Shown one piece after another: positions 25,607 through 37,627 of a DNA stretch of 64,000 nucleotides (the stretch's first letter is position 1; every line of letters begins with the position of its first letter). This DNA comes from Rhynchonema sp. JSB1_4 (Eukaryota > Nematoda > Chromadorea > Monhysterida > Xyalidae): the NCBI GenBank assembly GCA_030248065.1, contig JASAMV010002293.1, positions 93,815 through 157,814 on the forward strand. Direction: 5' to 3'. The position numbers and the translations under genes are program-made. The notes below the pieces were generated by a model. It saw only the letters and a program-made list of their open reading frames with translations. It was not told where the DNA came from and did not search any database.

Positions 25607-28231
25607 ATCAAAATGTGGATATTCACACACATCAACACTCCACTGCCAAATATTCACTCTCAGATTGTGTAGTTTTCGCTAGCTTTCTCAACTCGGCATT
25701 AAATGACATTAGACAGGTGTACTTTTCAAAATTCACACTAACGGAGTGTTTTCGTGTCTGACCAACAGAGCGCCAACCCACGTGCGCAGACCGTGACATG
25801 CCGTATCGTAATAGCTCGTCTCACATTGCTGCAAAAATTCACTCAACTTTGTGCAATTCGGATAAAGAGTGCAATCTGTGTTTTGATCGGATATATTACA
25901 AGACAAAAGGAATGATCTCGAAAATTACTCACAGCTGCAATGGCCTGGTCCTTTACGGTTCCCTCTCCAACACAATCTGTTTTGGCACAGTGCAGAATGG
26001 GATGGTTAAATTCATCAACCTCCAGTGCAAATGGCACCTAAAACAAGAAAATGTATGTGTCATCCAATGAACAGAAACAGATACAGTAAGTACACCATAA
26101 AACTAACCAATCCATCACCACAGTTTTGCGCAATCGTAGTGGACGCCAAGCAACCCGTTAGAAACACCGATATTCGAAATAACATGTTGAGAGTACTTTT
26201 TATACAGTAAAGCTTCTGGAAAAAGCTCGTTGGACGCTAATCGTTACATCGGGCGGCGTTGGCGATTATTGATTTTTTCTGGCTGTCGCTGAAATTGTGA
26301 ACCAGAACTTTGATTTGCTCGCATGGATGGACTTTAAAAGGATACATCGTAAACACAAAATTCAATTAAAATGCGAGCGGTTCAATCAAGATTAGGTCGG
26401 GGTCTTGACAAATAGACAGAATAAAAGTAGTTATCGAGAAGTTGCAATGTTTCAATTGATTTTTTAGGCTCGGTCAAGCCGCCTGGCGGCAGAACGCGAA
26501 TAAAAGACGCATGAGTAAAGGAATAGAACACCAGGGACATTGTTTCTGACAAACCTAAAACAAATAGCAGTTATGCAGATTTACAACCCCGATCTCAACA
26601 TGTGACTTTTGTAATTTGTTGCGTAATTCCAACACATGTTGTACAGATTTGGACTGGAGGCAGCAAATTACAAATTTTAAACATATCTCCGCTGGTTCTG
26701 AGACAGTAAAACGTGCGCACGATTTAGAAAATCAATCAAGCGTAAATTTATAATGTTTTCCCACAGTGCACACCTCGATAAGAACCTAAAAAGATATCCG
26801 ATCGAGCACTGCATGTGCATGTGCATGTGTGTGATCAGATGATGACAACTTTCATTATGGGCGGGCGATTGGTAGTTAGATCTAGCCATTCCAATTTGGG
26901 GGACGTGGACAACGAATAATAAAAAATGACTTGCGCGATTATCAGCAATCTTGAACGATACACAAAGACGGAACTATGGTATCATCGCTTTTATACTGTG
27001 TCCTCAAAATTATTGTGAATGGCAATACGAACTCAATAGTGCAGCAGGGAAATTACATTTAGCAACATAAACTGTAATGTTGCTTTTCAAAATTAACCGT
27101 TGCTGGACGTAACCCCCGAACCTTTATTGAGATCAGTCGGTCGACAGTTGGATCACAGGCTGATCATCAAGTTCTTGTTCATACCGGAACTCCATACAGT
27201 AACAAACTGTTCCAACACACTAAAATCGATAAGATCTACCGTTCACATGCATGAAAAAATACTGCGTACGAAATCTGTACAAAGTTCACTTTTCAATTTT
27301 TCAGTCACATGGACGTGACATCCACTGCGTATCATTTCCCATAACAATCAGCCGCACCATTGGGCACGATTTTGCGCAAATTTATTGTGATCGAGAGAAA
27401 TTAAGGTGAGATTACTAATGGAAGATTGCTCAGCGAAAATATTATCCGAAATTTTTATAAATTTGAGCTCGAAACTGCCTATACTGCGAGGTACAGTGGG
27501 TTCAAATTGTGCACTGCCGTTAGTAAGTTCCAAATTTAATTTCGGTCTACCCATCGTAAAATAGTTTTTTCCGGTGCAAGAACAAGACTTGGTTTTGTAT
27601 GCAATAGTCACCTGGCATTGCAATAAAAGGGGTGGGATATACAGACGTTACCAAAACCTGCAAAATCGATGGTTTGGATTCTTTGAAAATAATTAGAGAG
27701 AGCGAAGAAGTGAAGTGAGATAGGGAGAGATACTCTTTTAAACGCCACAGGGGGCGTGGCAATGGTTTGACCCCTGTTGCACAAAGTGTACCTTTGTGCA
27801 TTACCGAATGTTTGTTATGTTTGGTCTAACCAGAGAAAATGATTATTTCATGTTGAGAATGTGTATGTACCAAAATTCTGAACTTGTTGTAAAGGCGTAA
27901 CTTTGAAACGAGGGTTGCATCATTGACTTTATGCACGTATGATTAACATATGCCGTAAAATGTGTTTGTGGTTTTCTGAGTTTTATGCATTTGTCATTTT
28001 TAAAATCTTTTGTCTTTATTTAACATACAGACACGACACAGGTCTGTCGACAGTAACAAATAAACGTGAAATGATAATGATGTACTGACGCAGAGAGAGA
28101 TCAACAAACTGAAGTGAAATTATCATCAGATAAAAATGATATCAGATGACAGTTGTGTGTAACATTCAAATGTGTGATCGTAAAAAACTGCATAAAAATT
28201 ACTAGGTCGAATGGAAACACAAAGGTTGAAC
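25607..28231. other. Intergenic region, no gene seen
   Basis: Scattered short open frames without splice support. No recognised element before the hAT-like MITE at 28232. Confidence 0.4.
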
Positions 28232-28829
28232 CAGGGTTGGAAAAAAATTTTAAACAAGCCTTTTTAAATATATGTCTCAGATTCGGTGAAACTTGACCAA
28301 ATTTGACTCGGCAACGCGTAAAGGGCGAAAGTAAGTAATTGATAAATTGACCTGCATCACTTATGAAGAGGGAGTTTACGTGATATCGATGCGATCCAAC
28401 AGTCTGTGTTTAATATGGAGCTATGGGTGGAATTTTCGAAACGGTGTAAAGGTCAGTTGGGCGTAAAGGTCGGTGTAAAGTTCGGTCGAAAGCTCGGTCG
28501 GCGTAGCTCGGTGTGCACGTGAAACATTGCCTGTTATTAACGTGGAATGTTTCAAGTTTACACCGAGGTCTATGTCTATCACACTGAGCTGTCGACCGAG
28601 CTTTCCACCGACCTTTACACCCAACTGATCTTTGCACCGTTTCGAAAATATCACACAATGATTGTTGCTCTCTTGTACCTACATATCAGACTCAATCCAT
28701 ATCATAGTTTGTGTGGTCGAATGAGCAAGATCTACTCATAAACCACACAGTGTTCAGATAATGAGCTGAAGAAACACTGTCGGGTCGCTGAATCAGTTGT
28801 ACAAATCCAAAAATTTTTGACCAACCCTG
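28232..28829. mobile_element. hAT-like MITE with CAGGGTTGG termini
   Basis: The termini CAGGGTTGGAAAAAAATTTT and its reverse complement (two mismatches) bound a 598-bp element. The 8-bp flanks GGTTGAAC (28224-28231) and TGTTGCAC (28830-28837) agree at six of eight positions, fitting an aged hAT target duplication. Inside is a long imperfect palindrome (about 28430-28650) rich in AAAGGTCGGTGTAAAG. No transposase. Confidence 0.7.
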
Positions 28830-29058
28830 TGTTGCACCCTGCTATTGCAGGTACATTATTGTAGATTTTGCCAGAAAGTGCAGAATGAAAATGAATAAAA
28901 ATTAATAAAGAAAAGGGATCAATACTATGGAGTTTAAGTGCGCTATGTACAGTATGTAGATAATCACCCGTTCATGAATCACCGTGTAAAATTTTTCTGA
29001 AAACCAGCATAAATCCGGACCCTGAATTAATCAGGAAAGTAATAATTTGGTAATCTTT

Positions 29059-32000
29059 TTACAACTGCACCAAGTAGGCAAGCAGGAAGATAACCAAGAA
29101 GGCAAGGTAGACAATCGGGAATACGAATTTGGCCGCCAAATCCAGTGTTTGATTGCCGAAACTACCGCCGTACGGTTTGTGCAACTGGAAAAAAAGAAAA
29201 ATATTTTGCCGCTAAACAACCGTAATAAGTACCCTGAATTATCAAGCATACCCGATAGACATATTCGTCAAAGTTCGGTTTCGGACTGATACTTGGCGTA
29301 CGAGGAGGAATGAGGTTCGAGTCACGCCAACTGGTCGCCACGGATTCGGTTTCGATTGCCGATTGACGTTGGGAGGATGGACCAGCCTGAAGGGTTTTGA
29401 CTTTTTATGGTTTGTTCGTGACAGTCTCATGTCAGGTGGAGCGCTCAACGAACTCGTGGAATGCTGGGGCGTGCTGATATTTCGCTGTGCACCATGAAGA
29501 CACACAAAAATGCTGTTCTGCGCGCTATATAAGCTCCAGACTGGGTGGGGTTCATTTTCATTGACGATTTGGCAATTGCTATAAGTTCGATACTTTTTGG
29601 ATTAAAAACAGATACTGGAGACTTCCGGTGTATTTGGAGGAGTCTGGTCAGCTGCTTAGAGACTGACAAGTACAAATTGGGGCTTGTTCGGAACTACATA
29701 TGTAAGCGCCCAATTGCTCATTCGTCGGCGGCTTTCACTTTATTCAGTCCAAAACACTGAAACAATTCAGCCCCCAACCAACCACCTGTGACGTTGGTCT
29801 GATCTGTTGTGGGCTGGGTGCCTGACTGCCGGCCATGTTTCGACTCAGATACAGCGACAGAAAGAATTCGATCATGCTCGCAAATGTGATCAACGCACAA
29901 AACACTGACCACACCGCACTCGCACCAACGTCGATCGTCGAACTGCTCGTTGCCTGAAAAAATCAGGGACACATGAAGTTTTGGCGGGTGGTTTGGTGTC
30001 GCATGATGTGTACATATGTAGTTCTAAAATTTACTGTAACGTAAATTATCTATAAAATATGCGAGCTGGTTTTGCACGCAGAGCTGGCATTCCTCTCTGA
30101 ACGAAGGTTCGTTCTATGCATATCTGCAGTGACAAACTTTCTCTGGCGTTAGAAATGTTAGATTGAAAATGCTGGTTCTCAGACGCAGCCATTGGAACGC
30201 AACATGATGCATATCTCGACCGACAGTCACTTGTGGGCCCAAATGCTTATGTGATCTCTGAACCGCCACACCAAACGTATGCTCCCGGAAGGACTCGAAC
30301 CTCCGACCTTCAGGCCACCAGGCCTGGATAGCCAGTTGCTCTACCAACTGAGCTACGGGAACGCGGTCTGGCTGCGGCTCAGAATCACTCATAAACCCAA
30401 CGCACGCACGCTCAATACACAGTGCACCGCAGCACACACACATAATACCGGTCCGTTCGTTATACGCCTCGACGCGTATGGGTGTGTGTCTATTCGCCAG
30501 ACCACACTTACAGATATCCGCCCATTGGACCAGGGCAAAAATCCGACAAGTATAGCATATATCGCGGGTTCCGAATCAGTCGAAATCCAAACTCCTCCGC
30601 AACATCATGCATTCCAGTCCACCAACCGCGTGCACAATGAATATGTTGAAGGGCATGACTGCGAATAGTGACCGAGGCATCGCATCACCGCCATTGATGG
30701 GCAACCAAAAGTGCAGCCATGATGATCCAATTAGAAGGGAGGGCAGCACAAACGAACGAACGACCGGGCCGGCACCGTAGTTGTAATCGAGGTACACTGA
30801 TAGGCAACTGTGCGCGTTGGCGGCTGCAAAATCCGGTCAATTGGGTGGGGGGCATTGGGGATGGGCCACCGCACTGATGAGGACCTGGTGCACCAATGTC
30901 CGTCAATGGTATGACAGAAATGGCCTTCTCGCAAGGTTCAAAACCCGGAATGGTCGAATAACAGTTTGTTCTTGCGATCTGCCGCTGACTACGTACTACA
31001 CACCGTTCATTTCTGACAAATCTGATGCTTTAGTTTGGAATATCTGAAGGCATCAGAAATGCGTTTTGAATTGTGAAACTATAATCTCCCAATTTCTCCA
31101 ACCGGGATGTTCCTCGAGAAGGCAAGTCCGCATGTCGTTCTGGTTGATTGTGTCTTCAGCGTTGTTCACATGGACACCTTGTCGAGGGTCCCATTGTAGA
31201 AGCACATCACTTGGATGGTAGTTCACTGAAATTTTATTCAATAAAACTTTAAACTTTCGAAAAAGTTTTAAAGTTTTCTAAATTAGTTTTTATATCTAGA
31301 CGACTAACAAGGGGCCAACATCAAATGACATCGTCGCTGGTCGCGCAGTGGGTAGACGTTGGCCATCGTGCATTCGGCGTTCAGGGTCATTCTGAAATAA
31401 AAATTAAAAAAAAATTGGCAGTTATCCAAAAAATGTTTCATCCAATTAAAACCAACCTTTCAGTGAATTTCACGTTGCCCTGCCTGTCCACCTGTGTCTG
31501 TGTGCTTGTCCGGCCTTCAATTTGTGCATTCAAAATGTTCACATTCGGCGTCCATACGCGCGAATCCCACTCGGCCAGCGATAGACTGAAATAAAAAAAA
31601 ATTTAAATATCTGAAATGAAAATTTTTAAAACTAAAGGTAAATGCTAGCAATTCAACCTGATGCCATTTTGAAAAACATTTGTGGTTGTGTGGACCAAAC
31701 GGGGGTCGTTCCATGCTTGATGCAAGGCGAGCGTGATTCGCTGAAACGTGCTCGATGCTAATGTTTCACGTGGACATGTGGTGCCATCACACTGACGATG
31801 ATCTGGTGCACCTTTCATTTACGGAAACAGGTCGATACCGTAATCAAGAACATGTACTGACACACAAATTTCCGTCACCATGTTTCTCATTATTAGCTCA
31901 AGACCGCCAACGAAAACCAACCGCATTCGTTTCGTCTACCCAACGAGTGTGCTCCACCGTGATTCGAACTTGAATCGGGAGAACTCCGTTGCTTGACACT

Positions 32001-32595
32001 AAAAGATCGTTAGCTGATGATTGATTTGGACAATGTGTTGAATTTTTTTCGAATAAACGATAAGATAACGTGTAAAACCTGCGGTGCCACAAAATTTGAC
32101 AAGCATAAAAATCGTTCATTTCACCTTCATCGCTGGTCGAGATTTGGCATCAGTCACTACTCACATCACGTCAAATTAAACTTAAAACTTAAAACTCAAA
32201 CTAATTAAACCTAAACCTAAAATTAAGCTGTTGCCACGTTCTGTGGAAGGGCCACATAGCTTGCCATGATCTTTGCAAGGGCTACCCAAAATTTTCCACG
32301 GTTTGGACGTGATTCGAGAATTTACCTATACCTAGTTACAGAAACATTACCTTGAACGTTCAGGACTGAAAGCGGCTTTATATAAATTCCAGCGCTGGCT
32401 GTGCAGTAATATAATTAATGCAAACCAAGCAATGTGATAGTAAAATGACGCACATTGTTGTGGTCTGACGCGTGACACGGCGTTTTGTCGATCGAACCGA
32501 CGTATAATGTCGTCATATTGACGTTGGATCTCACTTTGACACCAGCCCAATTGCAACAACAAGCCAAGCGAGAATACGAATGCGATAAGTTGCAT
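29059..32595 (-). CDS. Cys-loop ligand-gated ion channel subunit (GluCl/glycine-receptor-like), about 417 aa
   Basis: Ten exons: 32595-32454, 31998-31922, 31740-31658, 31585-31457, 31391-31320, 31225-31103, 30823-30627, 29953-29786, 29386-29252 and 29184-29059. Exon 1 has a signal peptide (MQLIAFVFSLGLLLQLGWCQ) and the DDIIRRF start of the ligand-binding domain. VWTPNVNI and the Cys loop (two cysteines 13 apart, ECTMANVYPLRDQRRC) follow, then a second cysteine pair (MRTC...HSCL) typical of GluCl and glycine-type receptors. M1 starts VRSFVLPSLLIGSSWLHFWL, M3 lies around VWSVFCALITFASMIEFFLS, the intracellular loop is short, and M4 ends the protein (VFPIVYLAFLVIFLLAYL). M2 is divergent and reads short; a small exon may be missed. 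The join between exons 5 and 6 is one base out of phase with canonical sites, so either an error, an odd splice or a frameshift is present. Confidence 0.8.
30262..30440 (-). mobile_element. tRNA-derived SINE copy in the channel intron
   Basis: On the minus strand, about 30363-30281 begins GTTCCCGTAGCTCAGTTGG (A-box-like) and ends with GGTTCGAGTCC (B box) and an acceptor-stem complement CGGGAGC. The acceptor and T arms pair, but the middle is too long and no anticodon arm forms, so it is not a working tRNA. The flanks (CCACACCAAACG and GGAACGCGGTCTGGCTGCGGC) recur beside the second copy at 52.3 kb, showing a longer SINE unit. Confidence 0.7.
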
Positions 32596-33275
32596 GATTT
32601 TAAATTACAGGTACGGTTGAAATGTAGTAAGTCAAAATGTTGAAAAGTTCATTTTTTAGTTTCCGGCTGCAATTGATCGTGCAAGAGGTGCGTATAAATA
32701 TTCAATAATAAACAGTGTATTTTGTGAGTATAAGCTGCATAAGGTGAACGGATTTTGAGAAGCCCTTGGATCATAGTACACCTGAACAAACAACAGCACA
32801 AGTGTCACTCTGTCATAGCTTACCTAATGGTTGGTTATTGATGTGTGTTTCGCATCATTGCAAGAACTTGTTTGATGCCTTAGGTGATTTGATAAAATTA
32901 TGCAGGACAAAACCAGTTGGATGCATACATATGTATTTCATAACTCGCCCTGGAATCTGGAAAGGATGCGGTGCTGGTTGTATTTAGCATCCCATGGGAA
33001 CTTTTGCAAAATATGTATGTTGTAAGTAAGTGGCGCACCAGCGGAAAGTTGGATTACAAATGAGCATGGAAGGCTACGCAGAACAAGCGAGTCGGGATAT
33101 TCTGTATCGTATACACTATGATCACACTTCGAGGATCGATTTGGAAGGCGATCATAAACCGGCCATTTTAGCCACCTTGCAAACCACTTTTATAACGGAA
33201 ACGAAAAGGGTAGTGCACCATCACAGTTCTGCATACTATCTCCCTAAAGAATAACGGCAAACAATTCAAAAAGTA
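32596..33275. other. Intergenic region, no gene seen
   Basis: A 75-codon + frame at 33030-33254 has no splice or family support. Nothing else is recognised. Confidence 0.4.
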
Positions 33276-33283
33276 AGTGCAGC

Positions 33284-33806
33284 CAGGGTTGGGCAAAAAA
33301 AAACGACAGCGTTTTTTCTTTAAAAAAAAACGACGTTTTTTTTTAAAAAAAAACGCCTGGGTCGTTTTTCGTTTTTTTTAAATCCTGAATTTCCTTGATT
33401 TTCCCTGATTTTTCAAGGAAAGTACCCTGATTTTCAAGGAAAATCAATTTTTTGTCCCATTTTTTTCAAAAAATTTTCCACCAATTTTTACTTTGTCGAG
33501 ATACGTCGATATACGGAGTTTGACTTTCAGTGATGACCCCGGCCAAAGTTGGTCCCATGATGCGGGTCTGATATGGGATCTTAACAACTCGCCAGAAATG
33601 GGTTGAAACCCGTTTATTTTGCCTCAGAACACATAGAATTACTTCATTTAACCACGTTTTCTCCCCAACATGAGCGTTTTCCAATTTTTTTGGGGGTATA
33701 TTTTGGTCATCTGGGCGTTTTAAAAAAAACGTTTTTTTTAAAAAAAAACGTTTTTTTTTTAAAAAAAACGATTTTTTGAAAAAAAAACGTTTTTTGCCCA
33801 ACCCTG
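33284..33806. mobile_element. hAT-like MITE, 523 bp, with intact 8-bp target duplication
   Basis: Begins CAGGGTTGGGCAAAAAAA and ends with its reverse complement TTTTTTGCCCAACCCTG. It is flanked by a perfect 8-bp direct repeat AGTGCAGC (33276-33283 and 33807-33814). The ends and duplication length match the hAT superfamily. Internal sequence is made of T/A runs around ACG, with no transposase. The intact duplication suggests a recent insertion. Confidence 0.88.
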
Positions 33807-33814
33807 AGTGCAGC

Positions 33815-36800
33815 ACAATGAAAAAACTGGTCGATAATTGCGTTCGAGTTGACATTTTTTACAGGTCCACCGAACCCTTGCTCCCATACCGTATAGCCGA
33901 CAGGGGAAGGGTTTGTCTCTTTCAGCAGAAAGTTGTTGTAAGCAGTCTGCATTCCCGCCCACATCGCGGATGTTAACCGTTGACTGCTGCAAGCCAAGAT
34001 TGAATGTTGCAAAAATATTGTCATAATGAAGTGACCAGGGTAACAAACCAGAACACACACACCAACAAAAGTATTGACGTGCACTACTTTGGATCACAAG
34101 CCGGCATGGATGAAAAATCAACGTGCTGTACCTAACACTGATCAACAAATGCGGACTTTCATTTCTGCCGGTCGTTTCATGTCACGGCGAACTTTTTCAA
34201 ATACCTACAATTTCACCCAACAGCAACCTACTGTACCCGTGTACCCACATGGCTAGGTATGTAGCACCGCGCTACCGCGGCTTTGCAGAGAGCGTGCTTA
34301 AAAATTCCGACAATAATAATCTAAAAAAACCAGTTCGCCGTCACATGACCATGGGAGAGTTGGGTGGAACGTGTGTCCGACCATTATCACAATACAGGAA
34401 ACCATCGGTATGTCATCATTGCATCCGACTGCTGCGCATGCACAATTGCCATTTTCAACAAAAAATGTTGAGGCAACCGTCTAAATTTTGAATGTGTTGT
34501 GCACGTTCAGTCACTGATCAACATATCAGAGGCAGTTTTGGAGCACTACACTGCATTACCATGGGCCGTACCCAATTGTGCTTTTTGACCATATACCTCT
34601 ACCTATACAGACCAGCCTTTCATTTCCGCTGGCGTTATGCTGCTATATTTTTCAAGTTCAACTTGTTTTCGAAAAAAAAACGAATTTTATTACATCGACG
34701 TGTGCGGGGGCTGTTCATAGGCACGGTGTGTATTTTGGGAGGATTCAACTGAGCTGATCAATTGTTGATTATTATGACAGCCTGCCGATGTCAATTGTAC
34801 GGCTAACTCAATAAATCATATAATATGGATGTCATTATGCATCAATGCACTCATACGACGATTTCATTTAATTTTTGCAGCGGAAATCTTGTTTTCAGGG
34901 GTTTGCGTTCAGAGTTTGAGAGTTTGTAAATAAAATTCTGCAGATTTACACAGAGTTCACACTTATTAATGTTTCAGTCACGAAACGTGTGATATCATTC
35001 AACGCTTGAGAGAAAGACATTATTTACCCCACCATAACCACACAATTTGACGTGTCGCGTCACGCAGTGACCATGAAACCAAAGTGTGCACTTTGTAACC
35101 TGCCTGTCCAAGGGCAACAATCTGCGGGCAATTAGAGTGTTGTTTTCGCAAACATGTGCTCACACCTCACACCAAGGCCAATTATGCCAGTCACTTTGTG
35201 ATGATACACAATCGGCAACAGCTCGATTAGGTACTTTAGTATGTGTTTTGCTGTGTAGTAGTGTATTGGACGTTCAGAAACTTAGACAACAACAAAACTT
35301 TGCAGGGTTGACGCGTATCATTATCCATTTTCAAAATGTATACCTAAACTTATCAAGCACAATTGGGAAAACTCTTGAGGTGACTATTATAACACATGCA
35401 TACTACGGTATAAGTTTGATGCGTGAGTGAAAGTGTTGCACAACAAGATTTATATAGCCTCAACTCAGCGCCATTACGAAATGAAGGTGTAAAGAGCGTG
35501 AAGCACACCTTTCTGGCTAATTGTACACTAGTTGACACAAGTCATTGACACGCCAATGTTCAACAGCTCTAACCTGCGAATTTAACATTGTTTCAGGTCG
35601 AGCGCATTGCGTCATTGGTGTCAACCATATTCCAATAAGCCCCTTTCATTCTTTTGATGCCGCCGTGCGAGCGCAAAGTGGTTTATTTTGTGAAATAACA
35701 TCTTTCGCTTTGTGCACGCATGTGACGCACATGCTCATACAAATGTTGAGCGAGTTATGAGTTAGATTCGATTTAAGGGTACGGACCAGTACAAGCCATG
35801 TATGGTGCTGTGAAACATCAATGGACCCCGACAATCAGACAGCTTATGGTCTGAAACGCAGATATACATAGCACGAATAGCAAATGAACCAATATGCGAA
35901 TACAATGTAACTCACTTGCGCTTGAGAGAATGTGCGAGGCGCATGCATGGTGTGAAGTGCAAACTTAACCTCTTCAAGCGCAAAAAACGCCATCGGTCTC
36001 AAATAATATCGAATTTACATAGTATATATTTATTAGATCATGTACTTAGCCGAGCGGTAAGTGCGTGTCACATGCACATTATGTTCGTTTGACACTTGTC
36101 AACTCAGGTGTCAGGCAAGAGTTGCCCGAAGCAAATTCATGATATTATCACGAGTTAGTATTGTTTCATGATTTGCGGCAATTACACAACATTTATTTTC
36201 TACATGTCGCATGAAACATCATCCCTACTGCAATAGTTTCACCATCATCGCACAACACTGAGCTGGCGTGGGTTTGTTGCGTGTGCTGCACTACACACGA
36301 CGTTGCATGGAGACCATCCATGGAGACTGCGGCAAAACCAAGTTCCAATGTCTTTCTTGTTCAGTGCGTGGTGGTTCGCAAACTTGTGTTGGCGATAATT
36401 TAAAATACGGGGGCATTCGGGTGGTGAATATGTCTTGCAACAGATGTTATGGTTTTTGGGCAATGTCATCCAACACAATGACCCGTTTTATATCACCAAA
36501 CAAAACTGCAGCTGAACGGGTGTGATTTTTCGTTCCGCGTCAAGACTTGGGTATATATTATGTGGATAGAATACACAGAGCCTTGTTTTTAATCCGTACC
36601 TGCCGCAGGCGTGTATGCCTTAATTGCATCTGTTAAAAAAGTTCGTAATTGTCTTATTTTGTTCTCACTGCATGTGGAGAACAGGTGCTCTGTTCCTTGC
36701 TTTGTATTCTTGTTGTGTTTCAGAAATCGCATTGCTCATGTTTCAAAATCCGTTTTGGCCTCCATCGATTGTTCAAAGCATCTGCCGGGGAAAAACGGTA

Positions 36801-37018
36801 GAATATGGCCCAAAAGGGAATAAGTGAACATAGTAATCAACAGAACTCTAGTGTAAAGCCGATAAACGAAAGGCCATTTTGTTGTAAGCGGGACTGTTAT
36901 CGAAAACTTGCCGAAACATGGTCGCGCTGGAATTCCTTTGCTCATTTTCAGCCATTGGATCGTTTTGCGCTCGGCCAGATGTTGTTCCACGCTTTGTTTC
37001 AATTTTTAGCAATGTTGC
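33815..37018. other. Intergenic region, no gene seen
   Basis: Two GTGAAACATCAG-type motifs at about 35809 and 36210. Open frames such as 34123-34491 (+) lack splice or family support. Confidence 0.4.
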
Positions 37019-37627
37019 AGAGTGCTTTTACATAGCATGCGGGATGCGGGTCAGGAAATGCGGGCCATGAAAAACCGAACACGCACTTGCTTTCACATAG
37101 CGAAATGCTTGTTGCGGGCCGCGAAAAATACGGGTTGGGGGTCAAGTTCTGTGCTCACTTGGATAACTATCAATACATACGGTACTCAGGTGTCCGCATA
37201 GGTTCTGAGACTGAATGACGCTATTTATCGTGGCTGAATTCAAGACACGCAGGAAGTTCAGAACATGAAATGAAAGGCACGCACTGGTTCAAATGGAACT
37301 ATAAGAGTTATCCATAGGCACGGTTTTGCTCACGGTGTGGTGCGTTCATAGAGTGAGGTTAAAAGTACAAATCGTTACTGTTTTGTTTTATACTTTGTGA
37401 AGTGATTCCATAAAATCGTAGCAAAAACCATACAAGTCAAGAATGCAAGTTGGGAAAAGCTTCGGTTTCCCGTCGCCTAGCGTGGTGTGTTATGCAAATG
37501 TGGGGGTTGCGGGTCGTGACCTGGTCCGCAACCCGTAACCCGCAACTCGCATCTCCTGCCCTTTCACGTAGCAAAATCGGGTTTGAGGGTTTCTCCACCC
37601 GTAACCCGCATGCTATGTGAAAGCGCC
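37019..37627. mobile_element. MITE-like element with ACATAGCATGCGGG inverted ends
   Basis: The left end (TTTTACATAGCATGCGGGAT) and right end (ACCCGCATGCTATGTGAAAG) are reverse complements over about 25 bases with few mismatches. The interior contains further GCGGGTTGCGGG words near both ends. The ends resemble those of hAT-type MITEs, but I see no matching target duplication. Confidence 0.6.

Noticed and set aside
30281..30363. A tRNA gene on the minus strand
   Set aside because: A and B boxes and the acceptor stem are present, but no anticodon arm of normal length forms, and its flanks recur at 52.3 kb, as expected of a SINE.
33466..34148. Minus-strand frames of 125-129 codons
   Set aside because: They run through the A/T-run MITE and give Lys/Phe low-complexity peptides.
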